From positions 3,410,001 to 3,474,000 of the forward strand of contig CAVNZM010000006.1 in the NCBI GenBank assembly GCA_963693365.1: 64,000 bases of DNA. The letters run 5' to 3'. The position numbers were made by a program, and so were the translations under genes. How positions within the stretch are numbered: position 1 is the first letter of the stretch; the number at the start of each line of letters is the position of its first letter. Source of the stretch: Amoebidium appalachense (taxonomy: Eukaryota; Ichthyosporea). Below, in pieces: positions 13,601 to 32,598 of the stretch. Under the pieces are notes generated by a model. The model saw only the letters and a program-made list of their open reading frames with translations. It had not been told where the DNA came from and made no database searches.

Positions 13601-15683
13601 GAAGTCACGTGGGCGAGGGCCTATGCCAATAGTAGGCTCGACTCTTAGAGCTAATATTTTAGCCCGGGCTCGTGATGAGAGCTGCCTAACTAATAAACCC
13701 CCCTTTTCAGACCGTGTCCAAAAGTCGAACGTCTCCGCCCAGGAGTTTCCTCGAATCGGGTTCCTGCACATTCCGCAGAATATGAGTCTGACCCTTCCTA
13801 TTGGAAAATTATCGACCAATAGTCTGCAAGAAAACGCAATGGTATTCACGTGAATAACTCAAATTCCTGCGGCCCGTGCGCAATGCTGCGCAGCATTGCA
13901 GCCTGTGTGTATAGTGTACCGTTTACTAAGGGCAAAACCGGTACCAGATAAAAACTAAAAATGAGCACACTTTCTGTCTGTTGCACTGTGGTTTGTACGC
14001 ATCGTATTATGTGTGAGAAATCCGCTGCCCGGAGGCCATGTGTATGCATCAATGCATGCTGCACAAACCGCGCCGGCATGATCCAAAGCTGTGTGGCTCG
14101 GACACGTGGCCACGTGTGCATCTGCTTTGGTTTTATGCTTACTTTTGCAAAACCGATGGCATACACAATCGTTTTGAGACTTGTCTGTTTGATAAAGTAG
14201 AAATAACGACAATTGTATGTTTAACCAAAAATCACCTTTTGATATTTTCTCATCCAGCGGCTGTGATGTTGAGTCAAGCCGTGCCCCGCAGAAAGTTTGT
14301 ATGCGCCATCAACGGCTTTCATTGGCTTGGGAGGAACCAATCCCGATTGCGCTAGTGTTACAGGGCTCGAAATACTGCGTTAGCCTACTTTCAAGGAATC
14401 ACGACTTCATCACAATTGTATAATAATAACGGTTCGCCGGATTCAATATGATATTGTTACTTCTTGTTTAGTTAGAGTTCATTATGAAGAGGTAAGCCTG
14501 CTGCCTGACACGAGGCAGGAGGTTGTGGTTAGTTAATTCATCGCTTTCAACTCGCACAGTCGCACTATGTAATACACCCCTTATCAGCTTGGAATTCACA
14601 GGAATGCCACAGCTGCCAAGCCTGCAGGCTGCAATGCCCGCAGAGCTGGGGACTGCCGAGCTAGGACGGCGGAGCACCCAGTAGGATGGCAGTATACATG
14701 TGGGAATAATGGATTTTTCTGTATGTTCGTTCTCAATGTACGCTATCCAGTATTACTAAGCACACATTTCTTTCTGGCGGCCACCTCTGCCATTATATGG
14801 CCATATGTTGTCCAATGGCTCACCAGATGATCGATCGTATGGATTTATCTAATATTACATGTGTGCTTGCAACTAGCTAGTCGCCCTCCGTGACATGCGT
14901 ACAAAGCTCAGGTTTACAAATAATAAAAGCAAAAACGATGCAAAATTTAGTTTATATACATATATGTGTGTGTGTATATATATATATATGATATGTACAC
15001 GTGAGCTGTTGCGCATCTGAGGTATTCACGTGAATACCGGTGTAATCTCTTGTTCTCTATTGGGCGATCTGTCTTCCAATAGGCATCATCTGCTGCTGGA
15101 CCAATGGATGTGCGTTTGAACGTCAACTGTGCGCAACACCTACACGCGTCTGGCGTGGCATCACTGATTCACCGTGCATTCACGTCTGCGGCTGCATGCC
15201 CCCCCGGCATGTTGCCTTTTCTTTCACTCCAGGCTTCTGCAATATCCCAAACACTATACTAAACTTAGTTTCTGTAATGATTAGCCGGTGATAATGAGAT
15301 GTAGTATTATGATATTAATCCCTCACACTCCATTGAGGTTTACAGATCAAATGTCAGCTACGCGTACTGCACATACGCCCAGCTGCATGCCTGCCTCGAG
15401 ATGCATGCGCAACTTGCGTTCACCCTAAACATTACGTGTGAAATAGTGTCGTATACGTATGACTCATGACCCTTGCTTACTAATGTTGAACACTGTGAAA
15501 GGTACTCACGGACCCATCCCGGAAGTGTACACGTGCGCATGTTTACTACGTACGACATAAAACCACCTTTCATCCAAGCCCTCCGACAGTTCAAACCCAC
15601 GGCTGTCGAATGCTCCACTGCATAGGCAAGTGACGCCATACTTGAACGCCCGTGTCCCTGACGAAATACACACCTGAGACACG
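13600..15683. other. Intergenic DNA with several perfect palindromes upstream of the reductase gene
   Basis: No gene seen. Perfect palindromes: TATTCACGTGAATA (13843-13856), GCAATGCTGCGCAGCATTGC (13880-13899), ACACGTGGCCACGTGT (14102-14117) and GGTATTCACGTGAATACC (15021-15038). Three of the four contain the E-box/G-box core CACGTG. CCAAT boxes in either orientation lie nearby (about 13799-13820, 15058-15105). The region leads into the plus-strand reductase gene at 15684, so regulatory use is a reasonable inference. Confidence 0.45.
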
Positions 15684-17698
15684 ATGTGCAAATCAAGTGA
15701 CACAACCACCCCACCGGGGGCGCAGCCAGCATCCCTTCAGCCCCTTCAAGTTTCCAGAGGTGAAAAAAGAGACCCCATCAAGGACTTCGCCGACGTCGAG
15801 CCGAACGCCAACCAAACCATCTCAGTTGCATCCTCTAACAATGTTTCTGGGGAAAATAGCCAGCCAGCCACGGGCACATGTACAACGCCACCCCCCAGCT
15901 CCAAGGGTCTGCTCTCGCACGTATGGTGGGTCCTTCTGCGCCTCGAGGCCGCGCGTGACTGGGTTCGTCTCTGTCTCAGCCACCCATGGCTGACCCAACC
16001 TCTCCTCGGTAACTTCCTCACAAAACATTTCATGGACATCAACATCATTGAGCTTGCTGGCTGTGCAATTTTTGTCTGGCTGGTTATGTTCTGGCAGGGG
16101 GCACAGAGACACGAGCGGGGTGCGGGGTTGGCCATCATCACGGCGTTCGTTCTTGGTACGGTGCCGCGCAACTCTGTGTGGCAGGCTCTGCTTGGTGTGT
16201 CATTTGAACGAATGATCAAGTATCACCGCTGGTCCGCAACATTTTCTCTCATCCCAATCCTGCTCCATGCGCTGGCCTACAACGCCTTCAAGACGTGCAC
16301 GGGCCAAATACTTCCCCCCAAGCGCCCAGGAGGAAAGCCACGGCTTGACACAAGATGCTTCTGGGGTGACGACTTCCAAAGCACCGGTATGTATGACCAC
16401 TTTCCATGCCCCCCCCCCCCCCCCCCCCCCCCCCTCCAGCAAGAAGAAAAAAAAAAAATAAAAGGAAAGAAAACAAGGGAATTAAAAAGAAAGAAATTGA
16501 ATGGCCGTAAAGAAAAAAGCCAAATTGGAATGAAAAAGAGGGCCAGCAACTCTAAACACAGAGCACTACAAACGTACGCGTTACGAAGAAAATAGGCAAC
16601 TTATTGCTTATCCCTACACCACCACAGGATTTGTCGCCATGCTGGCCTTCTTCATCATGTTCCTCACCTCTCTCCCCATCGTCCGTCGCCGCGGCTTTGA
16701 ACTTTTCTACTACACGCACTCTCTCTTCATTGCCTTCATCGTTGGCTGCTGGCTGCACTTCCCCACCATGAAGTGGTACATTATCCCCCCACTGGCGCTC
16801 TATGGTGTCGACCGCGTCTTCCGATTGGTGCAGAGCAGATTCTTCACTGGTCGCGTCCAATCAGTGCAGGCCTTGCCCGGGGGGGTCACCAAGATTGTTG
16901 TTGATAAGAGCACCGTCAAGCACCTCGGCTACAGGTTGGCATCCCCCCCCCCCCCCCCCCCTCCCCCCGCGGACACCAAAGTACACGCAAAACCTATGAA
17001 ATACAGCTGCAACCATTCCAGCCAGCCGTTTGCAAAATGCAGAGTTTGTGTGTTGGACCTGATATTCGCAAAGATCGTGAAAAGGCATTTCTTGGGGCTG
17101 TGAATTGACCGGGCGTCCTAAGAAAAGATTCATACGAAATTTTATGGAGGTGCCTATTTATAATCTGCCAGCAATCGACCGAAAAGGTATCTCTGGGTCT
17201 AAGACTTTTTTTCAATATTATGGGGCCTCGGCTGGGCGCGATAATCTTCCTCCAATATTGGATATTACCCACCACACATCGTGGATGTTATTCTAACTCC
17301 TCCGCACTCACAACATTACAGGGGTGGACAGTATGCCTTTGTGTGCTTCCCTGACGTTTCGTCTCTCCAATGGCATCCTCTGAGTATCGCCACGTGCCCA
17401 ACGGACAACGCTGTGGAATTTTATGCTCGTGGGAGTGGGCATTGGTCACGTGCCCTTGCCAGTGCTCTGCAGGTCGGCAGCAAGATGCAGGTGGAGGGGG
17501 GGTACGGGGCACCCGGGACTCCCCTGCATCTGACTAGGACAGTGGTGCTTGTGGCTGGTGGGTTGCCCCCCCTTCCCCCCCCTCCCGGTTCCCCCTCTCT
17601 CCCCACCCCTCTCCCCGTCCCCCCCCTTCCCCCTCTCTTTGCTCTCTCTCCCTCTCTCTCTCTTTCCCTCTCTCTCTCACCCAATTGAGGCTCTCTCT

Positions 17699-17761
<63 letters not shown>

Positions 17762-18514
17762 CCCCCCGAGGCTCTCTCTCTCTCTCTCTTCTCCCTCTCT
17801 CTCTCCCCCGACCCTCCCCCTCCTCCTCTCACCCCCTCTCCCCCCAACCACCCGAGTCTCAGGCCTCTCGGAGCCTCTACATATTTGAAACTTAGACATG
17901 AAGGGCTCAAGATTGACAAGTGCTTTGCCCCCCCCATAAGCTGTGAGATATTCACACAAAGCCTAAAACTCAGGCATAATTCCAATCATATACCCGCGGT
18001 CACAGACTGCTAATAACCGTGCCCATGTGCAGGCGGCATTGGTGTTGTGCCCATGGTGTCGACCATCAGAGACATTGTGGCCAAGGCAGGCAGCCCCCAG
18101 CAGGTGCAACGAGTGAATGAGATTGTGCTCGTGTGGGCCGTGCGCCATGCAGCCGAGCTCACGTGGTTTGCACGTAATTTGGAACACGTGCGCAGCGTGG
18201 CAACTGACCGCGGAATACTCCTTCGCCTTCGGTACTACGTCACAGGCACACGACAGGAATCGGGCAAGGAAATCAACACACCAAGTGAAGTAATTGAGGA
18301 GGGTGTTTCATTGGCGATCAATACAGGTCGGCCAGATGTGCGGGGTGTGCTTGCCGACATCCGGGCGACACTTTCCTTATTAGGAAGCGGTCATGTGGTG
18401 GGTGTGCACGTGTGTGGTCCGGACAGTCTGGCATATTCCACGCTCACGGCATGCACACTCGAAACCAGCCGCAAGGTGACGTTTGCCGGCAGCAGAGAGA
18501 GTTTTGAGCTGTGA
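15684..18514 (+). CDS. Ferric reductase / NADPH-oxidase-like transmembrane flavocytochrome (four exons)
   Basis: Exons 15684-16386, 16628-16934, 17322-17557 and 18033-18514 (intron phases 1, 2, 1) give a 575-residue protein. The family moves electrons from cytosolic NAD(P)H through FAD and two haems across a membrane, to ferric chelates or oxygen. Seen: several hydrophobic helices between about 100 and 300; two haem-ligand pairs with classic spacing, H181/H195 (Hx13H) and H265/H278 (Hx12H); the FAD motif HPLSIA at 355-360; the nucleotide motif LVAGGIG at about 412-418; RPDV at 515-518; VCGP at 542-545; and a C-terminus ending ESFEL. All catalytic motifs are present, so it looks functional. 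No EF-hand or other N-terminal regulatory domain is visible in the first 75 residues, which are Ser/Thr/Pro-rich. Ferric reductase and NADPH oxidase cannot be told apart here. All introns carry poly-C or CT tracts on the sense strand. Confidence 0.9.
16387..18032 (+). repeat. Poly-C and CT tracts inside the three reductase introns
   Basis: Intron 1 (16387-16627) has poly-C from about 16410 followed by an A-rich tract. Intron 2 (16935-17321) starts with poly-C from about 16945. Intron 3 (17558-18032) is filled by C-rich and CT-dinucleotide sequence at about 17565-17850. The pyrimidine strand is the sense strand in all three. Confidence 0.85.
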
Positions 18515-19015
18515 TTGGCTGCAAATCATGGTTATCACCGATCTAGGGGGCGGAAAGGCCTCACATGACCGGGTTTTTTGCATCTCGGACTGTGTTTGAC
18601 TGTCAGACAAGGAGCGTTATTTGTGCCGGTTGTTGAAATGTGTGACCAACGTTTATTGTACGTGACTGCTGCAATACACGTCGTGGTGATTTGATTAGAT
18701 ATCTATAACACTTATAGAGTATTGGATTAATTGGGCACACGTTTCATACGGTGTGATTGTGGAGAGCAGGGCAAGTCATTCGGAAATCTGAAGTAGCGGG
18801 GGGCACAATTGATATGCCGTGCCACGGAGCGAATTTCTCGAGCCTGAAAATGAAACATTTGTGAAGAACTCATAGATAGTCGATATCAACAAACCAGTTT
18901 AAACATGCGCGTAGGCTGCATCAGTGTATGCACCAAATAGTATGGAATGAATCGTGCAATCTGATTGGCTGGTCCCATCAGTGCATCTAAACCCATGTTG
19001 CCACGTGTACAGTAA

Positions 19016-19062
<47 letters not shown>

Positions 19063-19359
19063 CTTCCTTCCCCTCCGTTTGCCTCCCAACCGGTACCATC
19101 ACCACCACTATCATACACACCAGTGTAAGGGCGTCACACGATGCACACACTTGAACCAAAGACTGTTGCGCATGCGGCCACTTCCTCCAACACAATCCTT
19201 CGAATGTGCACGGTATGTACAGTACTGTACTGTATGCCCCTCATATTCCATAGCAGCATTTTTGATCGGAAGCAATATCTATCCCCCCTCCCCCTCCCCC
19301 CCCCCCCCACCACCACCACCACCACCCCCCCAACCCTACCTAACCCACATAACATGGAT

Positions 19360-19394
<35 letters not shown>

Positions 19395-19676
19395 TTCCTC
19401 CTTCCCCAACACACGCACACACACACACTTAGTAATGCCATCGCGATCGAGGGCATATCACATTTCTTTAGACGAAAACACAAGCACGTGCACACAGATA
19501 CATACGCAGACAGGAATAAGAGCACATATGACGGGTAGAGAAAATGCCAAGGGTGTGTTCAATTGCAAGACGCATGCACCCAGCCAAATCCAATCATGGC
19601 TGTCAACAGACACCATGTGTGTGTGCGTACATGTGTGTAAACAGCTGCGCGCGCGCGTGTTTAGGACGGCGCGGGG

Positions 19677-19713
<37 letters not shown>

Positions 19714-20508
19714 CTATCAGCAATAAGGTTGGCACATAGGGTGGGCCGACCACAAAATTAGGATTTTGGCACATGTTGGTGTAGACGATATTATGTTGGC
19801 AGACATTAAGACAGACACAGCCTGATTATTTACACATACACACGTGAGTACAATCATACATACTCTTTATACATACTCTTTCCCAAACTACACACACACT
19901 AGTCCTATAACTGTACACTACACACACACAAGTACTGGCACTGAAGTATACAAACCCTAGTTCTACAGTATGTTCCAAACATACTGGTGCTATAAATAAA
20001 ATGATTCCATTTACACGCTAGCACAACAGTACATGCTGCGTAGCCATATATAGCTACACACACACGAGTAGTATTCTACGCACTCACTAGATAATATTAT
20101 ACTACACCATATACACCACTCGCCCTACAGGATGCAGTAACGGCGGCAAGGCATAGATACCAACAAAATAAATGCAAAAGTGTAACCTTACCGGGCTGAG
20201 GCAACGATATACTCATCATGACATATAGATTGATTGCATGCACTACAACTTCATGCTATGATAGTACGCCTACCACATGTATGTATGTAGCACGATAACC
20301 TGAACTAGGACTATCGAATATTGTGGATTGGCACGTAGGACAATTCTTGCAGGCATATTATTAGTGGAATTACAGGAGAGTTGTTCCCTTTCTCGCTTAC
20401 TTCTCTTACAGGCACCCGACCATCAAACAAACTTTAAAAAAAAAAAGAAAAAAAAAAAGGAAATCGTTAGGCAGAACTCGAGAGGCAACGAATGACACCA
20501 ATACTAAC

Positions 20509-20539
<31 letters not shown>

Positions 20540-20704
20540 GAAACAGACACAAGCAATCACCAACATCCCATCAGCAGCTACTTCAGGCGTCACATATCAA
20601 AGCACACACCAAAAAGACATCCATGCCAACCGACCTTGAACCCATCGCGCAATCTCCCCGATTAGCGCAATCGAGCATAATCGGGTTCCATCTCCACACA
20701 CCCC
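18515..20704. other. No gene seen between reductase and MYND gene
   Basis: Holds poly-C (about 19017-19059 and 19366-19394), poly-G (about 19680-19713), scattered CA repeats, and an A-homopolymer of about 30 bases at 20508-20537. The stretch 19740-20500 is unique-looking AT-rich DNA with no open frame of note. Confidence 0.6.
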
Positions 20705-27512
<6,808 letters not shown>

Positions 27513-28057
27513 ATTGAAAATTTTCGCTTCTTAAAGCAAAAACGTAGAAGGATAAATAAAGTTGTGTGGTTCAAAAGCGAAGCGTGAGTAATAACAACCT
27601 GATTCAGATGCTTCTAGATCTTAGGTTGCCTCCAAATACACAATATGTGTCTGTGTGTGTGTTATTCCGCTTTGTGTGTCTGTGCGTGCCCGTGTGTGCG
27701 TGGAGCATGCCGGCGTGCGAGAGCCTGTGCCTGAGCCTGTGCTGTGCGTATGTGTCTGCACGCGTATCAGTGTGTGAGCGTGTATGTCTATTTATGTGCG
27801 TGTGTAGTGTGCAATTGTTCGGTGGACTAAATCTTGGTGATAATCATGACCGTGTACCTCTCTTTCAAGTTATGCTGAAACGGCGGGAGCACTACCCACG
27901 GTGTGTGTTGTACCGTAGTGACCCTGGCAACTAGAGATTCACTCGTATCGGGGGGAGACGTGATACCAGCTAAACCAATAGAAAAAGCGTACCGAGAACG
28001 TATGACGTCATTGATGCTGTCTTAACCAATCAACAAGCTCGTTTTTCGTCAGACTTC

Positions 28058-28115
<58 letters not shown>

Positions 28116-28761
28116 AGAAAACAAGGGGCCGGGGACTCGGAGAGAAGAGGGGGTAGGGGGGGCAGGGAGCAAGCGAGATATAGAGAGAATTTGACAGGGA
28201 GGATGGATGCGGGGATGTCGCAAGGGAGTTCGGGGGCGAAGGAGAGGAGAAGGGGTGAGGGAATTCCGGAGGGAGGTGAACCTTGTGGCACTGGGAAAAG
28301 GCACAACTCGTTGTTTTACTGGTGGTATGGGAGGTAAAGTTGGTGCGCATAATACACAAAATTTTGCATTATACTAATTTCACGTTCGATTTCCAACCAG
28401 GCATATCACCAGAAACAGCCGCCGTAGTGTACTACTGAGGGGTGGTGGTTGGGTGCATGTTTTGAGGAAAACTTCTTGTGGTCTCTAGAGCCCTGTCTCG
28501 TGATGTCGCGCAAATATGAAACTTCTGTTCACCAATTAGACATACTTTTACTCTGCACACCGGCCTAAACCCAAGTGAGGTGAAAGAAAGGGCTATGGTC
28601 TTATGGGCGCCAGAAAACCTACAATTACAACAATATATACACATACCATGTGAAAACGCATCGTCAGGCATTCTTTTCTCTTCTTTGGCACTTAACTTAA
28701 TAAAACAAATACAAGGTTTAAACTAGATACTTGGGCATACGTAATCACCCAACGAAAACAC
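27513..28761. other. Spacer between the two MYND genes
   Basis: No gene supported. Contains a pure poly-C run of about 54 bases (28060-28113) and unmatched short frames. It should include the promoter of the seven-exon MYND gene (minus strand, above 27512) and the 3' end of the intronless one, but no TATA or poly-A signal stands out. Confidence 0.5.
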
Positions 28762-29637
28762 CTATTTTTTTCGGCACGTCATTTTGTGTGAAGGCCAGTG
28801 TTTGTGCTGACACGCTGGCCCACAGTAGTACACGAGCTTACATCCAGCACACATCTTATGTATCATTGAAAGGTGCTCACAGCTTGCACACTTCTTTGCA
28901 AGGGATGTTGCAATTAAAAGCTTCTGCTCTTCTGTTTCCCATTTCTGCGCCCACCCACACATGCGATGGTGATAAAGAAAACGAAGTGTGGCTAGGGTTT
29001 GGTTGCGCTGTTCGGGGTCCACATTTGATCTCGACTCGTCGAGTGACGCATCGACCGTTCTTTCGTCTAACATTGCGACAGTAAAAACGTTCGAGAAGGT
29101 TTCCTGCCTTAATTCTTTAGGCAGCTTGTTGATCATTGTCAACTTAAACTCCTCCTCGATAGAAGCGTAGGCCAGAAAAATGCGCTCTGCTCTTTCTTCC
29201 GTCGGTAAGTTCGGCAACATGTTTTCCACATCTTCACCAAGAAGAGCTCCAACCCTGCACCTAATCAACCGGACATCATGCTCGGTCACAAACCGTTCCC
29301 ATTTTGTAGTTGTGAACGCAACATCAATGTAAACTGTTGTGATGAGCTCAAAGAAGAGAAGGTCTTTGCTGGGGGCAAGGTCCAACTCAAACCCCTTGAA
29401 CATAAACTCCGGGTCATCAAACCTCTCATGTGCCCCTGCCAATTTCACTCGCATAGTCATGGCCCGTGCCTTTTCTTCCTCCGTCAAGCGGCTGCGTGGT
29501 GGGTCTGTAAGAGGGTTGCTAACATGAAGCGACGCGAGTGGTATCCATGCACTGCCAATGACACGAGTTTTTGCAGCCGCTATGTGGGAGGGAGAGAGCT
29601 GTTTTACAGCTGTTCTTTCAGACGTTGGCTTTGGCAT
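28762..29637 (-). CDS. MYND-type zinc-finger protein, intronless
   Basis: One uninterrupted minus-strand frame of 291 residues from ATG at 29635-29637 to TAG at 28762-28764. The last 42 residues are a complete MYND finger: C250, C253, C263, C266, C272, C276, H284, C288, with exactly the same ligand spacing as the finger of the gene at 20705-27512. The rest is mixed helical, acidic and unrecognised (for example KGFELDLAPSKDLLFF and LPTEERAERIFLAYASIEEEF). A role in protein-protein contact is inferred from the finger alone. Same strand and neighbour to the other MYND gene, but the N-terminal parts show no clear likeness by eye, so close duplication is not shown. A palindrome (29702-29724) sits 65 bp before the ATG and may be part of its promoter. 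Confidence 0.8.
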   Translation of the reverse strand: MPKPTSERTAVKQLSPSHIAAAKTRVIGSAWIPLASLHVSNPLTDPPRSRLTEEEKARAMTMRVKLAGAHERFDDPEFMFKGFELDLAPSKDLLFFELITTVYIDVAFTTTKWERFVTEHDVRLIRCRVGALLGEDVENMLPNLPTEERAERIFLAYASIEEEFKLTMINKLPKELRQETFSNVFTVAMLDERTVDASLDESRSNVDPEQRNQTLATLRFLYHHRMCGWAQKWETEEQKLLIATSLAKKCASCEHLSMIHKMCAGCKLVYYCGPACQHKHWPSHKMTCRKK

Positions 29638-29701
29638 TCTCTATCCTAAATCTTGCAGCTGCAGACTTGCAGCTGTTCTGTTAGCCCCCCTGTAGTCTGG
29701 A

Positions 29702-29724
29702 TGATTCACATTGAATGTGAATCA
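29702..29724. promoter_or_regulatory. Palindrome copy 1
   Basis: Perfect 11-bp arms TGATTCACATT and AATGTGAATCA around a central G. It lies 65 bp upstream of the intronless MYND gene. Same sequence as the copies at 33038 and 33102; two single arms lie at 29894-29904 and 29915-29925. Confidence 0.8.
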
Positions 29725-29893
29725 ATTTTGTGGCGCTTCTCAATTTCTACCCTGTGGTCAAAAAATACATGTTACTTAAGCAAAAACTTAGTTTTGGTAG
29801 TCAAAAAAACGCCCATATAATTTTTTTTGGGTGTTTATGTCTATATTTTTCATGTTACTTAGAGACGTTCGAGAGGTGGTGCGAGCTCCAAAC

Positions 29894-29945
29894 AATGTGA
29901 ATCAATCTGAAAACAATGTGAATCAATTCGCGACTCTCGAGTCGC
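29894..29945. promoter_or_regulatory. Two half-sites and a hairpin
   Basis: Two direct copies of AATGTGAATCA at 29894-29904 and 29915-29925 (21 bp apart, two helical turns), followed by a hairpin GCGACTC/GAGTCGC (29930-29936/29939-29945) with a two-base loop. The half-sites equal one arm of the nearby palindromes. Confidence 0.6.
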
Positions 29946-30079
29946 GACTCACACTGGATCGCGGCCGCGCCAGCCGGGGGGGCCACGTGATCCGACATAT
30001 CATACTAATTAGTGACTAAGTGACACGTGCAGCGTGCGAGGGCTTTTAATGCCGGCATGTCATAGTGCCTGCCAAATGA

Positions 30080-30353
30080 ATAGCGTGTGTCTGTAGGTGT
30101 GTGTGTGCGCGCATGTGTGTGATCATGAGTGGGTGGGTGGGTGGGTGCCGGGTGGGTGGGTGTATGTGTGTGTGTGTGTGTGCGTGTGGCGGTGTGCACA
30201 TGTGTGTACGGTGCGCGCGCGCGCGCGCGCGCGTGTGTGTGTTCGCAGAACGTGTGTGTGTGCGACTATGATGTGTGTGTCATTATGGTGAACATTGGTG
30301 TGGCACTGTGTGTGTGTGTGTGTGTGTGTACATGTGTGCATGTGTGTGCACCG

Positions 30354-30393
<40 letters not shown>

Positions 30394-30663
30394 ATGTGTG
30401 CGTGTGTGTGTATGTACATGTGTATGTGCGTGTGTGTGTGTGCAACGGTGTGTGTGTAGTGTGCGTGTGTGTGTGTGTGTGTGTTCGTGTGTGTGTGTGT
30501 GTGTGTATATGTCTGTGTATGTGTGTATGTGTGTGCACGGCCGGGTGTGTGTGTGTGTACAAGTATGTGTGTGTGTGCCTGTGTGTGTGTGTTTGCGTGC
30601 GTGTGTGTGTGTGTGTGTGCTGTGTGTGTGTGTGTGTACATGTGTGTGTGTGTATGTGTGTGT

Positions 30664-30707
<44 letters not shown>

Positions 30708-30770
30708 CAGTGCGTGTGTACATGTGTGTGTGTGTAACAGTGTGTTGTTTGTGTGTGTGTGTTCGGTGGT
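30080..30770. repeat. Complex GT-rich repeat block
   Basis: GT dinucleotide mixed with TACATG, TGCACC and a GC-alternating run of about 22 bases (30213-30232). Alternating purine-pyrimidine throughout, so Z-DNA-prone. Not coding, although long Val-Cys and His-Thr frames run through it. Confidence 0.85.
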
Positions 30771-30978
30771 TACTGTCACGGTTGGGTGATGGCAGTATCG
30801 CGTGTGTGTGGTCAGGCGGATGTTGTTGTTGTTATTAGAGAGAGGGAGGGAGGGAGGGGAGGGGAGGGGGGAGGGGGGGGGGGGGGGGGGGGGGGGGGAG
30901 GGGGGGGCAAACGTATGCACGTACTCAGCCAGGCGAGCTGCATGTTTTGCTGGTTCTTTCCCGTGTCTTATATATAGT

Positions 30979-31877
30979 GAACAAGTGTCCAAATTTGTAG
31001 ATTGCCATAATCAATGGTCGGACATGCAGGTTTGCGTACACTTGCAATTTCACGTTCAAACAAAAATTTTATTCAATGATACAGTAACTCAGCTTGAAGC
31101 TCCTTCTAAATGTCTAAACAAAGTTTTACATAGTGTTCCGAAAAATAACTGTGATACTGGTACACTCTGATCTTAGCAACACAAGAACTTATATTTACAG
31201 TAGTAGAAGACCACGAAATTTGAACTATTAAGTGTCTTACACTTGAAATTACGTAACAATCCCTCTAACGGTTAACTTGGGTATCATAGGCAATCCCCCC
31301 CCCTCCCCCCCCCCCCCCCCCCCCCTCCCGAGCCCTCCCCTCTCCCCCCCGCCCCCCCCCCCCACCACCACCACCACCGTGGCATCATACACCACCACCA
31401 CACACGCATACACACACACACACAGGGAACAAGTGTCCAAATTTGTAGATTGCCATAATAAATGGTCGGACATGCAGGTTTGCGTACACTTGCAATTTCA
31501 CGTTCAAACAAAATTTTTATTCAATGATACAGTAACTCAGCTTGAAGCTCCTCTTAAATGTCTAAACAAAGTTTTACATAGTGTTCCGAAAAATAACTGT
31601 GATACTGGTACACTCTGATCTTAGCAACACAAGAACTTATATTTACAGTAGTAGAAGACCACGAAATTTGAACTATTAAGTGTCTTACACTTGAAATTAC
31701 GTATACGTAACAATCCCTCTAACGGTTAACTTGGGTATCATAGGCAATCCCCCCCCCCTCCCCCCCCCCCCCCCTCCCGAGCCCTCCCCTCTCCCCCCCG
31801 CCCCCCCCCCCCCACCACCACCACCACCGTGGCATCATACACCACCACCACACACGCATACACACACACACACAGGG
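30979..31877 (+). repeat. Two-copy tandem duplication, unit 448 bp
   Basis: Copy 1 starts at 30979 and copy 2 at 31427, both with GAACAAGTGTCC. Each unit has about 300 bp of unique AT-rich sequence and then a C-rich/CACCAC tail. The copies differ by a handful of substitutions and a 6-base insertion (CGTATACGTAAC against CGTAAC, near 31702), so the event is recent. The four substitutions inside a shared 60-codon frame all change amino acids, which argues against coding. Confidence 0.85.
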
Positions 31878-31897
31878 GCACACACACACACACACGT

Positions 31898-32043
<146 letters not shown>

Positions 32044-32187
32044 CCAAAAAAAGGGGGGGGGGGGGGGGGGGGGGGGGGGAGGGGGGAGGTGAAGGAAAAA
32101 ACACAAGAAGAACTCTTTGGTAACAGCAAAGCCTGCAAGTGACGTGACTCTAACTTAACCAATCATTTCACACTGCGACCACCGTGT

Positions 32188-32571
32188 CTACTGAGGCTCG
32201 TAATCTGCCCAGTATTCAGGTGTTTTGATATCCTTGTTCGTGTGCCATATATCGAAGCAGGATTTGGCGTTTGGATTACTGGACTTGCGCCTGAACGTCT
32301 CTAGGAGCCTGTTTTCAATATCGTCTGCTTTGAATGTTATGTCTACTTGCTTGGGGTCAAAAATACGCCATTTCCCTGAGAGAGCGGTATCCTCTGTAGC
32401 CTCGCTGCCTTCTGTATCACTCTGTGTGCTATCGTCGGAAAAAATATTGTCAAAGAAATCCGAGTCAAGTGCCCCTGCTTCGAACCCCACACAACTGCCA
32501 TCACCAAGTTCCATGCCCCCGTCCATTCTTTGTGTGCATTGTAAGAGACACCAACTACTGGTATATATCAA
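32188..32571 (-). CDS. Unidentified acidic protein frame
   Basis: A 127-codon minus-strand frame free of simple repeats, with an acidic stretch (SDFFDNIFSDDSTQSDTEGSEATED) in its first half and a charged C-terminus ending YWADYEPQ. Codon use looks ordinary and the composition is not repeat-derived, so it may be a real gene or exon. It lies just downstream of the frame at 32599-33051 in another frame; an intron or frameshift joining them could not be established. No family recognised. Confidence 0.4.
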   Translation of the reverse strand: MIYTSSWCLLQCTQRMDGGMELGDGSCVGFEAGALDSDFFDNIFSDDSTQSDTEGSEATEDTALSGKWRIFDPKQVDITFKADDIENRLLETFRRKSSNPNAKSCFDIWHTNKDIKTPEYWADYEPQ

Positions 32572-32598
32572 GGAGATGTGACATTATAACGGTGCAAT

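Noticed and set aside
20508-20537. Poly-A tail of a LINE or processed gene
   Set aside because: No coding remnant or target-site duplication was seen next to the A run.
28432-28671. 79-codon minus-strand gene near 28.5 kb
   Set aside because: No homology, no splice or promoter signal, and ordinary length for chance.
30802-31170. Protein-coding gene in the 448-bp duplicated unit
   Set aside because: The frame starts in a G-rich repeat, and the substitutions between the two copies all alter residues, so there is no sign of protein-level selection.
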